Shown here: positions 52,701 through 64,000 of the stretch, piece after piece | Position numbering within the stretch: position 1 is the stretch's first letter | How the letters are laid out: every line of letters starts with the position of its first letter | NCBI GenBank assembly: GCA_039519185.1 | Contig: CM076846.1 | Location: 106,054,442-106,118,441 of the forward strand | Reading direction: 5' to 3' | From: Astragalus membranaceus | Lineage: Eukaryota > Streptophyta > Magnoliopsida > Fabales > Fabaceae | DNA length: 64,000 nt | The notes under the pieces: generated by a model | The model's database searches: none | Told to the model about the DNA's origin: nothing | The model's input: only the letters and a program-made list of their open reading frames with translations | Translations under genes and position numbers: made by a program

Positions 52701-54096
52701 TGGGATCGGTCAGTCAGAGAATGAAGACTTCGTGATAGATACGCAAAATGTATTGAGGTATCGTGGGAGAATTTGTGTTCCCGAAGATGAGGGAATGAGA
52801 AAGGCAATCCTTGAGGAAGGGCATAAGAGTAAGTTGAGTATCCATCCTGGAGCGACGAAAATGTACCAAGATTTGAAGAAGATGTTCTGGTGGCCTGGGT
52901 TGAAGCGCGATGTGGCGCAGTTTGTGTATTCGTGCTTGACCTGTCAGAAATCGAAAGTCGAGCATCAGAAGCCTGCGGGAATGATGCAACCGTTGAATGT
53001 TCCAGAATGGAAGTGGGATAGTATATCCATGGATTTTGTGACCGGGTTACCCAATACGGTGAGAGGGCATGATTCAATTTGGGTGGTTGTGGATAGATTA
53101 ACGAAGTCGGCTCATTTTATTCCTATCGGTATTAAGTATCCAGTGCCGAGATTGGCTGAAATCTACATTCAGGTGATTGTGAAGCTGCATGGGGTTCCTT
53201 TGTGCATTGTGTCTGATAGGGACCCAAGGTTCACTTCGGAGTTTTGGAGTAGTTTGCAGAAAGAGTTGGGGTCGAAATTGAGGTTGAGTTCAGCTTATCA
53301 TCCTCAGACTGATGGGCAGACAGAAAGGACAATCCAATCATGGGAAGACCTGTTGAGGTCATGCGTGCTAGAGCAGGGAGGTGCGTGGGATACTCATCTT
53401 CCGTTAATTGAGTTCACCTACAACAACAGTTATCATTCCAGTATCGGAATGGCGCCGTTTGAGGCGTTGTATGGCCGGAGGTGTAGGACTCCGGTGTGTT
53501 GGTACGAGACTGGGGAAAGTTTAGTACTTGGACCTGAGTTAGTCAGAGAGACTACTGAGAAGGTAAAGACGATCAGGGAGAAAATGAAAGCGTCGCAGAG
53601 TCGGCAGAAGAGTTACCATGATAAGAGAAGGAAAGATTTAGAATTTGAAGCCGGTGACCACGTGTTCTTGAGGGTCACGCCTATGACTGGTGTTGGGCGA
53701 GCGCTGAAATCAAAGAAGTTGACTCCTCGATTCATCGGGCCGTATCAGATTACGGAGAGAGTTGGAAATGTTGCATATCGGGTGGCCTTACCACCTAACC
53801 TTTCAAACTTGCACGACGTGTTTCACGTGTCGCAGCTTCGGAAGTATGTTGCGGATCCGTCTCATGTGATTCAACTAGATGATGTGGAGGTGCGGGACAA
53901 TCTCACCGTGGAGACTATGCCAGTTAGAATTGATGACCGTGAAGTAAAAGTGTTAAGAGGCAAAAAGATTAATTTAGTGAAAGTAGTTTGGTTGGGAGCC
54001 GTTGGCGAGAGCATGACGTGGGAATTGGAGAGTAAGATGAAAGACGCCTATCCAGAGTTATTTGATTCAGGTAATTTCGAGGACGAAATTCTCTAA
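49729..54096 (+). pseudogene. Tekay gag-pol polyprotein, one in-frame stop
   Basis: The ATG at 49729 gives MAGRNDAALAAALQAIAG; earlier codons in frame lie in the leader. Gag runs through a TGA at 50047-50049 (Trp in relatives) and continues open for 1347 codons. Three CCHC knuckles lie near residues 146, 166 and 186 of the downstream frame. Protease has VDTGATHSF near 238. Reverse transcriptase has LCVDYRQLNK near 461 and catalytic FIDDILI near 563. RNase H has CDASKLGLGG near 709. Integrase has its zinc site (HPGATK...CLTCQ, 931-963) and D,D,E residues near 992, 1053 and 1085. The last 50 residues (VVWLGAVGESMTWELE) are a chromodomain-like tail thought to target integration to heterochromatin. 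Confidence 0.93.
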
Positions 54097-54108
54097 GTGG
54101 GGGAGAGT

Positions 54109-56844
54109 TGTAACGCCCTAAAATAATTTAATTTATTAATTAAATTAAGTTATTGGAGGGATGCAATATTTATTTAAGTGGGATAATTTATATATAATTG
54201 TTTTATTGTAGGAGGCGAAAAGAATTAAAAAGAGTGGTGTGAAAAATGGGCCCAAGCCACTTAAGTGACCCAAGCCCATTTCATTTACCCTAAAACCTAA
54301 GAATTAGTGTCATTCCACCAAAGAAAGAGATTCAGCGCAACTGAGGGAGTGAAGGAAAGGTGAGAGTGCGACTTTCAGCAAGAAGGGAAAAGAGGGTTTT
54401 ATTTCATCTTGGCTTTAGGTAAGTACCTTGATCCTTCCCTTCCATTTATGTAATTCTTCCAAGTGATGATCTCAAACCCTTCCTTTCCATGTTTCGATTT
54501 TGCCATAATTATGTGATGGAATGCGAATTGGCTTTAGAGGAGGAAGGGGGGGCTGCTGCGAATTTTCTTGGTGACCTTGGCTCGTCGTGATTTCGGAGTT
54601 TTGCACGTGACGCATTCATCGTGGTTTCGGGCATACAAAAATTCGAGGTAAGGGTGGGCGTTTTCAATTTAACATAATTGAGTATATAGAGGGTTTGTGG
54701 GTTTGTGTTAGAGGTTGAATTAGAAACTTACATGTTAAGAGGAATGATTGGATTTAATTATTATGTTGATATGCTAATTACCTTAGGAGGTGAGGAGATG
54801 AATTTTGCGAAATTGCCCTATGGTAGGAAGAGATGAGCTTCGAATTTTAGTGAATGTGGTATGGTGGAATTTGATGTTTGGTGAATTCTTGGTGTTGAAA
54901 AACAACTTTGATAAATTGAGTGATGTGAGTATGAGTTATTTGAATGATACCAAGAATTGAAATTTTACTATGTGCTGTCCCCATAAAATTGTGTTGCTGT
55001 TTTTTCAAATATATTTGTTGCTGTTATGCAGATTTTGTAGTTGGTGTTTTTCAAATATATTTGTGCTGTTATGCAGATTTTGTAGTTGCTGTTTTTCAAA
55101 TATATTTGTGCTGTTATGCAGATTTTGTAGTTGCTGTTTTTCAAATATATTTGTTGCTGTTATGCAGATTTTGTAGTTGCTGTTTTTCAAATATATTTGT
55201 TGCTGTTATGCAGATTTTGTAGTTGCTGTTTTTCAAATATATTTGTGCTGTTATGCAGATTTTGTAGTTGCTGTTTTTCAAATATATTTGTGCTGTTATG
55301 CAGATTTTGTAGTTGCTGTTTTTCAAATATATTTGTTGCTGTTATGCAGATTTTGTAGTTGCTGTTTTTCAAATATATTTGTTGCTGTTATGCAGATTTT
55401 GTAGTTGCTGTTTTTTTCAATTAGACATGTGCTGTTTGCAGATTTTATAGTTGCTGTTTTTCCAAATAGATATGTTGCTGTCAATTATGTGTGCTGTTGC
55501 TGTATTTTAATTATGCTGTTTGCTGTCATTAAAATGTGCTGTTTTTATCAAAAAAATTGCTGCTGTCATGTTGCTGTTTTACCAATAAAATACTGCTGTT
55601 TTTGCGAAAATTATGGCTACTGTTTCAGTTCCGATTTGATGAAAGATTTTTCCTGTTTTTGCGAAAATTATGGCTACTGTTTCAGTTCCGATTTGATGAA
55701 AGATTTTTCCTGTTTTTGCGAAAATTATGGCTACTGTTTCAGTTCCGATTTGATGAAAGATTGCTACTGTTTTTGCGCATAATTACCACTGTTTTCCAGC
55801 TTCAATTTGATGTCAAGATGCCACTGTTTTGCGCATAAAATGCCACTGTTTATTCTCAATTTTAATTGTGGCGCTTCCTAAGTATGAAAGTGAAATGTCT
55901 ATTCCATAATTTTAAAATGTAAAGTGAAATGTTTATTTCCTAATTTTAAAGATGTTGTTACATTATTTTTTTATGTGATTGTTATGAAGAGTGGTGATAA
56001 TAATATGATGGCTATGATGAATACACTCTGTGAGTGTCTTATGATGGTGATGATGAGTACTCCGGGTGAGTAAATTTTGGTGATTGCACATGTGTCCATA
56101 GTGTCTCATAGCATGTGCATCTTATGACGAATAGGCTTCGGCCTCTTAGTGACGGTGTGCCCATAGTGGCTTAATTATGACGAGAAAACAGTGACGGTGT
56201 GCCCATAGTGGCTTATTATGACGATTATGGTACCATCATGCATATGCCCAGGTGTGGGTTGCATCTTCATACGCATTCATTTTTTTTATGACGGGTGACG
56301 TGAATTGTGAATTTGTTTGGTGTTGTGTGTAACGACGATGAAGTTGATATTAGTGACGATGTTGTGTGATGGTTTGCTCATATTACTCTGCTGTATGCTT
56401 AATTATATTTTGTTGAAAATTCTCACCCCTTCTGCTTGGAATGTTGCTCTATTGTGGCAACGCTGCAGGTGACTCCGACTGAAGGACATGCCGCCTTCCC
56501 TTATAGCTGTTGAGATGTTTTGAGTCGCTCTCTGATATTGTAACACCTAGGGGGCGGGGTTGAAGTTAATGACTTATTTAATTAACTGTTTTAATAATTT
56601 TATTGATGTGTGAGACGTGTTTGAGTGATTTTTGGTGAGCTATTATTTCCGCTGTGATGAGATTTAATGTTGAAGTTCGACTTTTGTGACGAATGCGTTT
56701 TTGCACGAATGTTAATGGCGTAGTCGCTGAGTTTTAACAATGAAGTTGTGACATTCTTTTCTACTAATTAAATTATTTTTTTTGAAAACGAAAGCACTCT
56801 GATAATGACGTACAAATTAAAGGGGTAGAAAACGGGGTGTTACA
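54109..56844 (+). repeat. Tekay 3' LTR
   Basis: 2736 bp, exactly the length of the 5' LTR, with about ten substitutions seen by eye (for example GGAGGAGAAAAG/GGAGGCGAAAAG and TGCACGTGTG/TGCACATGTG). Confidence 0.95.
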
Positions 56845-56849
56845 GTTTG

Positions 56850-56982
56850 TATAATGAAAGTTGCAAAACAGAATCATGATTAAGTGATTAAGCAAAACTG
56901 AATCATAAAATGAATCACATAAGCAAATCATAGAGTGTGAGTAATTAATAAAAACACAAACCGAATTTGCAGGAAGAATTAT
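56850..56982. other. Unassigned repeat-like DNA, right part
   Basis: Continuation of 46376-46879 across the Tekay insertion. It ends where the Athila-like LTR begins. Confidence 0.35.
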
Positions 56983-57114
56983 TGATAAGTCTATTTTTAG
57001 AGTCTTTTTAATAGTTATTTTATTAAGTCTTTTTAGTATTTTAATTATATTTTTGATCTATTTTACTGCAAATGTTTACTTTTTATCTTCAGGTTTTATT
57101 TTGAAGCGATTTCG

Positions 57115-57375
57115 ACTGCATCCCCCAGAATTCGACTGCTTATGTCTCAGCAGGTCAGAATTCGACTGGATCTCCCAGAATTCGACTGGATCTCCCAGAA
57201 TTCGACTGCATCTTCCAGATTTCGACTGCATCTCCCAGAATTCGACTGCTTATGTCTCAGCAGGTCAAAATTCGACTGGATCTCCCAGAATTCGACTGCA
57301 TCTTCCAGATTTCGACTGCTTCTATCTCAGCAGGTCAGAATTCGACTGCATCTCCCAGAATTCTGCTGCATCAGT
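57115..57375 (+). repeat. Short tandem repeats in the Athila-like LTR
   Basis: About twelve units of about 20 bp of the form CAGAATTCGACTGGATCTCC, some replaced by a longer TATGTCTCAGCAGGT-containing unit. EcoRI sites (GAATTC) recur in most units. Confidence 0.9.
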
Positions 57376-57577
57376 CGAAATTGGCGGTGCCCACTTGTTG
57401 ATGGATATTTTTGCCCACTTATTGATGGCTTTGCCTTGCCCACTTGTTGATGACCATGTGCTTTGACCACTTGCTCATATGCTTTGTCCACTTGAGGATG
57501 GCTTTTTGATGACTACCTTGGCCAACTTGATTTGCCACTTTTTCCTCTTTTGGACATTTTTGCCCCTCATATTTTCC

Positions 57578-57587
57578 TATAAATAGA
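57578..57587 (+). promoter_or_regulatory. Putative TATA box of the Athila-like LTR
   Basis: CTATAAATAG in the LTR, followed by GAGGCTTGATCCTCACTTG. This is a good match to the plant TATA consensus in U3/R position. Confidence 0.55.
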
Positions 57588-57689
57588 GGCTTGATCCTCA
57601 CTTGTAACTAAGCTTGAATTTTGTTAGAAAATCAATGACAAAGGCTCTCTAAAGATTCATGACTTCAATTTACTCTTCATGCTTTTTAT

Positions 57690-58150
57690 GATTCTTGTTT
57701 ATTTACTTTCTTGCCCTTTAAATTCTTGCTATTTATTTTCTTGCCCTTTTTCTTTCCAAGTCATTTACTTTCTTGCTCCTTTAATTTCATGCACCTTTAT
57801 TTTCCAAGTCATTTACTTTCCTTGCTATTTAATTTCTTGCACCTTTATTTTCCAAGTCATTTACTTTCTTGCCCTTTAAATTCTTGCTATTTATTTTCTT
57901 GCCCTTTTACTTTCCAAGTCATTTACATTCTTGCTATTTAATTTCTTGCACCTTTATTTTCCAAGTCATTTACTTTTCTTGCTATTTAATTTCTTGCACC
58001 TTTATTTTCCAAGTTATTTACTTTCTTGCACTTTTGTTTTCCAAGTCATTTACTTTCTTGCTCATTTACTTTCCTTGCTCTTTAACTTTCCAAGTCATTT
58101 AAATTACTTGCAATTTACTTTTCAAGCAATTTACTTTCTTGTCATTTACA
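57690..58150 (+). repeat. Degenerate pyrimidine-rich repeats in the Athila-like LTR
   Basis: More than ten imperfect copies of CCAAGTCATTTACTTTCTTG, interspersed with GCACCTTTATTTT and GCTATTTAATTTC. They give open frames rich in Phe/Leu/Ser that have no protein merit. Confidence 0.85.
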
Positions 58151-58425
58151 ATTTCGCTATTTATGATTTTGCACTTTACCGCTTTCTTTTATTTCTCGCT
58201 ATTTAAACTTTATGTTTTCTTCTTTTATTTTCTTTTCTCCTCTTTTGTCTACAATGATCATGAGTGAGTAGACTTTACTAAAACATTCCTTCTTTCTAAA
58301 AACACTTTCTTTTCAGTTAACCAAACTTTGAAAAATCAAATTGGTATTCACTTAGGCTCTCCCTGTGGACCGATACTCTTTTATTATGCGATACGACCCG
58401 TGCACTTGCGGGGCTATCAAGTTTT

Positions 58426-58443
58426 TGGCGCCGTTGCCGGGGA
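58426..58443 (+). promoter_or_regulatory. Primer-binding site (tRNA-Asp type)
   Basis: TGGCGCCGTTGCCGGGGA, six bases after the LTR end. It is the standard primer site of plant Athila-type gypsy elements. Confidence 0.88.
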
Positions 58444-58530
58444 GGCAGTGATATTAATTAAGTTTTTCGAAACCGGTTAGACTGAAATTTTATTTTCTTT
58501 GTTTTTACTTTTTCTTCTCTTGTCCCTCGA

Positions 58531-60639
58531 ATGCGAAGAACTAGAAGTTTCGGAGAAACTGTTCAACAAATTCCCGAAATCGAAAGGTTCTTACATAGAA
58601 GGAGGAGAGAAATTCCCGATAACCAAATGGCGGCTAATGAAAATCGTGCTCTCAAAGAGTACGCAACACCTTCAGCAGAGCCATCGGCTGCCATTGTACA
58701 TCCAAATGTGGAAGCAAATAATTTTGAACTCAAAACATCTCTACTTTCAATGGTTCAACAAAACCAATTTTCTGGTTCTCCCACGGAGGACCCAAATCTT
58801 CATATTTCAGTTTTTCTAGAATACTGTGGAACTCTCAAATTAAACGGGGTACCTCCAGATGCCATATGACTAAAACTCTTCCCTTTTTCATTAAGGGATA
58901 GAGCAAGAGCATGGCTACATTCTTTGCCTTCGGAATCCATTACCAGCTGGGGCCAGTTAAAACAAACTTTTCTTGCTAAGTTCTTTCCCCCGAGTAAAAC
59001 TGCTCAAATGAGAAATCAAATTACTCGATTTTCTCAAAACGACGGGGAATCTCTTTATGATGCTTGGGAACGTTTCAAAGAAATGTTAAGGCTATGCCCC
59101 CATCATGGACTAGAGAAATGGCTCGTTGTTCACACTTTTTATAATGGATTACAATATGCAACAAGAATGACTGTTGATGCAGCTGCAGGTGGAGCTTTAA
59201 TGAACACAAATTTTACCGAAGCTTATGCACTCGTTGAAGATATGGCTCAAAACCATTGTCAGTGGACAAGTGAGCGAGCCATAACGAATAAACCAGCCAC
59301 ATCAAAAGAGCCAGGTAAGTATGAAATATCTGTTGTTGATCATCTTACCTCAAAAGTGGACGCACTTTTTCAAAAATTTGAAAAATTAAATGTAAGTGCC
59401 GTCTCACAAACTTCTTCTCCTATTACTCCACCATGTGAATTATGTGGGGTTGTTGGCCATATTGGAGCTGAATGCCAGCTTGAGGCATCTAGTGCTGGAA
59501 ATGAGCATATTAACTATGCTCAAAAGGAAGATCCATTTTCAAATACTTATAATCCTGGGTGGAGGAATCATCCAAATTTTTCTTATAAAAATCCTCCACC
59601 CAATCCAGCACCTAGACCACCTCCTGTCTTTCAAAATCAAAGGGTTTTTAACAACCCACAAAACAACCCGCAAAAGTCGAACTTGGAATTTTTGATGGAA
59701 AAATTTGTGTCATCTCAAACAAAACAAAATGAAGAATTCAAAAATCAAACTGGTTATTTGAATGACACACTTATCAAATTAGTATCAAAAGTCGACTCTA
59801 TTACCACTCATAATAAAATGCTTGAAAATCAAATAACTCAAGTGGCAACACAGGTAGCTTCATCCTCTAAGACTTCAGGGGTATTTCCTGGGCAACCAGA
59901 GCAAAATCCAAAAGGCCAAATAAATGCCGTCACCCTTAGAAGCGGGAAACAATTAGAGGAACCAAGAGCAAACCAAGAAAAAGTTGTGAGTGAAAAACAT
60001 ATTTTACCAGGTGAGCTAGAAGAGAAAGAAAAAGGGAAAGAACCAGAAAAAGAAAGAGAAGAACCACACATCCCCCCTCCACCATACAAACCACCCATTC
60101 CTTTTCCCCAAAGATTTGCAAAAAACAAACTTGACGAGCAATTCAAAAGGTTTGTCGACTTGCTTAAAAAGCTTTACATCAACGTTCCTTTCACTGATGC
60201 ATTGTCTCAAATGCCGTCTTATTCTAAATTTTTGAAAGAAATTTTATCCAAGAAAAGAAAAATAGACGACTATGAGATGATTGCATTAACAGAGGAATGT
60301 AGTGCAATTATCCAGAACAAGCTGCCACAAAAACTCAAAGATCCAGGTAGTTTTTCCATACCTTGTGTGATTGGAAGTGAAACTATAAACAGAGCGATGT
60401 GCGATCTAGGAGCCAGTGTAAGTTTGATGCCTCTTTCTCTTTGCAATAGACTAGGGATAGGCGAACTTAAACCCACAAAAATGACAATACAGTTGGCAGA
60501 TCGTTCCGTTAAATACCCCACTGGAATCTTAGAGGATATCCCTATCAAGGTAGGGCAAACTTTTATACCGGTGGACTTTGTTGTAATGGAAATTGAAGAA
60601 GACTCCCAAATTCCTATTCTTTTAGGGAGGCCTTTTTAG
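58531..60639 (+). pseudogene. Athila-like gag and protease, one stop, then a frameshift
   Basis: The frame opens at 58531 (MRRTRSFGETVQQIPEIERF). It meets a TGA at 58867-58869, where relatives have Arg (DAIRLKLFPF), then stays open to 60639. The capsid part includes LRDRARAWLHSLPSESITSW and TRFSQNDGESLYDAWERFKE. A zinc-knuckle-like CELCGVVGHIGAEC lies near 59433. A Pro/Lys/Glu-rich linker follows, then the retroviral-type protease with MCDLGASVSLMPLSLC (60399-60446; catalytic Asp as DLGAS) and ILLGRPF. The frame closes at 60639 through loss of one T in the T run of the CCTTTTTAG stretch. The stop could be read-through or, more simply, C-to-T decay. Confidence 0.85.
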
Positions 60640-63600
60640 CTACTGCAGGGGCAATAATTGATGTTAAAAACGGTAAGTTGGTTTTTAATGTGGGGGATGA
60701 AAAAGTTGAGTTTGAAGTTTCAAACTTCATGAAGAGCCCGTCTGTAAAAGACTCATGCTGCAAGATTGACATTGTAGACTATTGCGTGCGAGACTGCTAT
60801 ATAGCATCATCTTCACAAGATAGTCTGGAAGATTGCCTTTTAGGCAACACAAATACAGATGCGGCAAGGGAAACCCAATTCTACATAAAACTTTTGGATG
60901 AAAATCCACCATCACAAGAATTGGGTACTGAAACTTTGGGTGAGGAAAAACCTCGACCTCTCCCAAAAGAAACACCAAAAATAGAACTGAAGCCCTTACC
61001 ATCATCTCTCAGGTATGAGTTCCTTGGCCCTAATTCTACTTTTCCAGTAATTGTAAATGCAAATTTGAAACAAAATGAGACTGAAAAATTGCTTAATGTT
61101 CTCAAGAAGTATCCCAAAGCCATAGGGTATACTATTGAGGACATTAAGGGAATAAATCCGTCAATCTGCATACACAGAATACTACTGGAAGAGGACTATA
61201 AACCTTCTATCGAGCATCAAAGAAGATTAAACCCAAACATGAAAGAGGTTGTTAAAAAGGAAGTTTTAAAACTCCTTGATGCTGGGATAATATATCCTAT
61301 TTCCGATAGTAAGTGGGTTAGTCCTGTTCAAGTAGTACCTAAGAAAGGAGGATTAACAGTTATTAAAAATGAGAAGGATGAAAGCATTTCCACAAGGACA
61401 ATTACGGGATGGAGAATGTGTATTGATTACAGAAAGCTTAACAAAGCTACCCGGAAAGATCACTTCCCTCTCCCGTTCATTGATCAAATGCTAGAAAGGT
61501 TAGCACGACACTCACATTTTTGCTATTTGGATGGTTATTCGGGATTTTTCCAAATTCCCATCCACCCTAGCGACCAAGAAAAAACAACTTTCACATGTCC
61601 TTTTGGCACTTATGCCTATAGAAGGATGCCCTTTGGTCTATGTAATGCTCCTGCTACCTTTCAAAGGTGTATGATGTCCATATTCTCAGACTTTGTTGAA
61701 AACATAATGAAAGTGTTTATGGATGATTTTTCCGTCCCTGGCTCAAATTTTGAAAACTGTTTAGCCAATCTGGAAAAAGTCTTAGAGAGGTGTGAGAAGG
61801 TAAACCTGGTTCTAAACTGGGAAACGTGTCATTTCATGGTTAATGAAGGAATTGTCCTAGGACACTTAATTTCTCATAGAGGTATTGAGGTAGATCGTGC
61901 AAAAATTGAGGTGACTGAAAAAATGCTACCTCCCACCACAGTAAAAGAGGTGAGAAGCTTTTTAGGCCATGCAGGTTTCTACCGCCGGTTCATAAAAGAC
62001 TTCTCAAAAATTTCAAAACCTATGACAAGTCTGCTCCTTAAGGATGCAACATTTATTTTTAACGATCTTTATCTTGAAGCTTTTAACAGGTTGAAAAAGG
62101 CTTTAGTTACTGCCCCGATCATACAGCCACCAGACTGGAATCTTCCATTCGGAATAATGTGCGATGCAAGCGACTATGCAGTTGGGGCAGTCCTGGGACA
62201 AAGAAAAGAAAAAAAATTGCATGCCATATACTATGCAAGCAGGACCTTAGACGAGGCACAAATGAATTACGCCACAACTGAAAAAGAATTATTAGCGGTA
62301 GTTTTTGCCGTTGATAAGTTTCGATCATATCTGGTAGGTTCAAAAATCATCATTTTTACTGATCACTCGGCCATAAAATATTTGTTAAACAAAAAAGACG
62401 CCAAGCCGAGATTGATCCGATGGGTTTTACTCCTACAAGAATTTGATCTTGAAATAAGGGATAAAAAAGGCGTTGAAAATGTTGTGGCTGATCATTTGTC
62501 CCGTCTACAAGGAACAAAAGAAGAAGAGTTGCCACTTAATGATACATTTTTGGATGATCAACTCTTCTCATTGGGCAAAACTGAAGCACCATGGTATGCA
62601 GATTTTGTAAACTACCTTGCAGCAGGAGTACTCCCCCCAGATTTAAATTATCAGCAGAAGAAGAAATTCTTCCATGATCTTAAACACTATTACTGGGACG
62701 AGCCACTGCTCTTTAAAAGGGGAGCAGATGGGGTGTTCAGAAGATGCATTCCGGAAGAAGAGGTAAGTAACATTCTATACCATTGTCATTCTTCTTCCTA
62801 TGGCGGCCATGCCAGTTCTTCAAAAACTGCTACGAAAATTCTACAATCTGGTTTTTATTGGCCGTCCCTTTTTAAAGACACGCATCAATTCATTTCTAAA
62901 TGCGACCAGTGTCAACGCACCGGAAATATTTCAAAAAGAAATGAAATGCCCTTAAATAATATCTTAGAGGTTGAAATTTTCGACGTCTGGGGTGTCGATT
63001 TCATGGGACCATTTCCTTCTTCTTTTGGAAACCAATATATTCTGGTAGCCATTGACTATGTGTCAAAATGGATCGAAGCCATTGCTTCTCCTACAAACGA
63101 TGCAAAGGTAGTCATAAAACTTTTCAAAAAAATAATTTTTCCAAGATTTGGGGTCCCTCGTGTTGTCATATGCGACGGAGGATCCCATTTCATCTCAGAA
63201 CATTTTGAAATGTTACTGCAAAAGTTTGGAGTAAGGCACAAAATTGCAACGCCTTATCACCCTCAAACAAGCGGTCAGGTTGAGATATCGAACAGAGAAA
63301 TTAAAAGTATTTTAGAAAAAACTGTTTCGACCTCAAGAAAGGACTGGTCGGTAAAGCTCGATGATGCTCTCTGGGCTTATCGGACTGCGTACAAGACTCC
63401 CATAGGAATGACTCCTTTCAAATTAATTTATGGGAAGTCTTGCCACCTTCCGGTAGAACTAGAGCACAAAGCTTACTGGGCAATTAAGCGCCTTAACCTG
63501 AACATGGAATTAGCCGGAGAAAAAAGAAAACTCCAACTAAACGAATTGGAAGAACTGCGAATGGATGCTTATGAGAATGCCAAACTTTACAAAGAAAGAA

Positions 63601-63875
63601 CAAAAAATTGGCATGATAAGCGTATTATTCGTAGAGAATTCAAGGAGGGTGACCTGGTGTTAATGTTTAATTCCAGGCTAAAATTTTTTCCGGGAAAATT
63701 AAAGTCAAGATGGTCCGGTCCTTTTGAAATCCGTAAGGTTTACCCCTTCGGGTCTGTAGAGATCTGGAGCGAGAAAACCGGATCGTTTAATGTCAATGGT
63801 CAAAGGGTGAAAAATTATTTAATTGGTGACCCAATTGAGAAAGGAACTAGTTTAGTTCTACATGATCCCAATTGA
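60640..63875 (+). pseudogene. Athila-like pol: reverse transcriptase, RNase H, integrase
   Basis: It continues protease in the next frame (the open part from 60678 has 1065 codons and no stop). Reverse transcriptase has YRKLNKATRKDHFPLPF near residue 251 and catalytic FMDDFSV near 347. RNase H has MCDASDYAVGA near 494 and FTDHSAIKYLL near 560. Integrase has its HHCC zinc site (HCHSSSYGGH at about 702, CDQC at about 742) and D,D,E core near 772 (DFMGPFP), 832 (CDGGSHF) and 866 (SGQVEISNREI). The C-terminus (FPGKLKSRWSGPFEIRKVYP) is the GPF/Y-type module. It would need the upstream gag frame for expression and is therefore inactive. Confidence 0.9.
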
Positions 63876-63920
63876 AAAATTCTTTTTGACCGTCAAGCTA
63901 GTGACGTTAAAAGAGCGCTG

Positions 63921-63938
63921 CGTGGGAGGCAACCCACG
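63921..63938 (+). promoter_or_regulatory. Conserved small hairpin downstream of pol
   Basis: CGTGGG and CCCACG form a perfect 6-bp stem around the loop AGGCAA, 46 bases after the pol stop. The phrase GGGAGGCAACCC recurs after pol in many plant gypsy elements. Its role is unknown; splicing or RNA packaging has only the status of a guess. Confidence 0.6.
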
Positions 63939-64000
63939 GCTTAATGTATTTTTCGATTTGTTGAAAAATAAAATACCCCAGGGCCGAGTATCCTGAACCA

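Larger units (their letters stand above)
46880..56844 (+). mobile_element. Nearly complete Tekay-type Ty3/gypsy chromovirus
   Basis: Two 2736-bp LTRs (46880-49615 and 54109-56844) start TGTAACGCCC and end GGGTGTTACA. GTTTG is duplicated outside (46875-46879 and 56845-56849). The primer site TGGTATCAGAGC (49619-49630) matches initiator tRNA-Met, and the purine tract AGTGGGGGAGAG ends just before the 3' LTR. By eye the LTRs differ at about ten positions. One gag-pol frame spans 49729-54096 and is broken only by a TGA at 50047-50049. Reverse transcriptase before integrase and a C-terminal chromodomain-like segment place it with Tekay/Del. Confidence 0.95.
56983..58419 (+). repeat. 5' LTR of the Athila-like element
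   Basis: 1437 bp, bordered by TG at the left and by CA plus the primer site at the right. The left border cannot be verified against a 3' LTR. It contains two internal repeat blocks (57115-57375 and 57690-58150). Confidence 0.8.
56983..64000 (+). mobile_element. Athila-like Ty3/gypsy, 5' LTR to end of pol; rest outside window
   Basis: LTR 56983-58419 begins TGATAAGTC and ends GGGCTATCA. The primer site TGGCGCCGTTGCCGGGGA (58426-58443) fits tRNA-Asp, as in Athila elements. Gag, protease, reverse transcriptase, RNase H and integrase follow. No chromodomain is seen, and the sequence after pol continues beyond the window, where Athila elements often have an extra (env-like) region. A stop in gag and a frameshift before pol show the copy is inactive. 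Confidence 0.88.

Noticed and set aside
50122..53077. Antisense open frames of 70-221 codons within the Tekay polyprotein
   Set aside because: Shadows of the sense coding frame, which has full domain support.
57053..58206. Open frames of FDCISQNS and FPSHLLS type repeats
   Set aside because: Translations of the short tandem repeats of the Athila-like LTR.

Overview
The window is plant nuclear DNA built almost entirely from transposable elements, most of them inserted inside one another. I found no intact host gene, rRNA, tRNA or CRISPR array. Plant origin rests on the captured fragments (CONSTANS-like B-box, ACT-repeat ACR, plant-type fimbrin, ALDH3, RCC1/UVR8-like) and on the element lineages (CACTA/TNP2, TNT1-like copia, Tekay-type chromovirus, Athila-like gypsy, plant Helitron ends). 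A legume is my best guess from the style of the repeats, but the window alone does not prove it.

Layout. 1-11959: a CACTA element (CACTA-1, minus strand, left end outside the window) with a decayed TNP2 transposase. Its reading frame is split by a second CACTA (CACTA-2, 1183-7810, duplicated target TTG), which carries exon/intron fragments of four unrelated plant genes in one orientation. 12164-18533: a LINE (minus) split by CACTA-3 (12729-16734, duplicated target TAT), which itself holds a solo LTR (12785-14233, AGAAC). 19333-24858: a non-autonomous Helitron (minus) whose 5' terminus is multiplied nine times in a higher-order tandem array. 25229 to about 41925: a Ty3/gypsy element with a four-level nest inside it: gypsy > Tekay-type solo LTR (ATCCC) > CACTA-4 (TCG) > TNT1-like copia (ATTGACT). 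A second solo LTR (GTGAG) sits in the gag of the same gypsy. 42100-45550: a locally duplicated anonymous sequence, one copy of which received a 5'-truncated LINE. 45840-46375: another LINE fragment. 46880-56844: a nearly complete Tekay-type gypsy with two 2736-bp LTRs. 56983 to the end: the 5' LTR, gag and pol of an Athila-like gypsy.

No pathway is encoded here. What holds the window together is element history. Seven insertions can be placed in relative order because the host sequence resumes exactly at a duplicated target. Three CACTA elements (2, 3 and 4) carry host-gene fragments, and the Helitron has grown by multiplying its own end. The Tekay and copia LTR pairs are nearly identical, so those two insertions are recent. 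The CACTA-1 transposase has several frameshifts and a stop and looks long dead.
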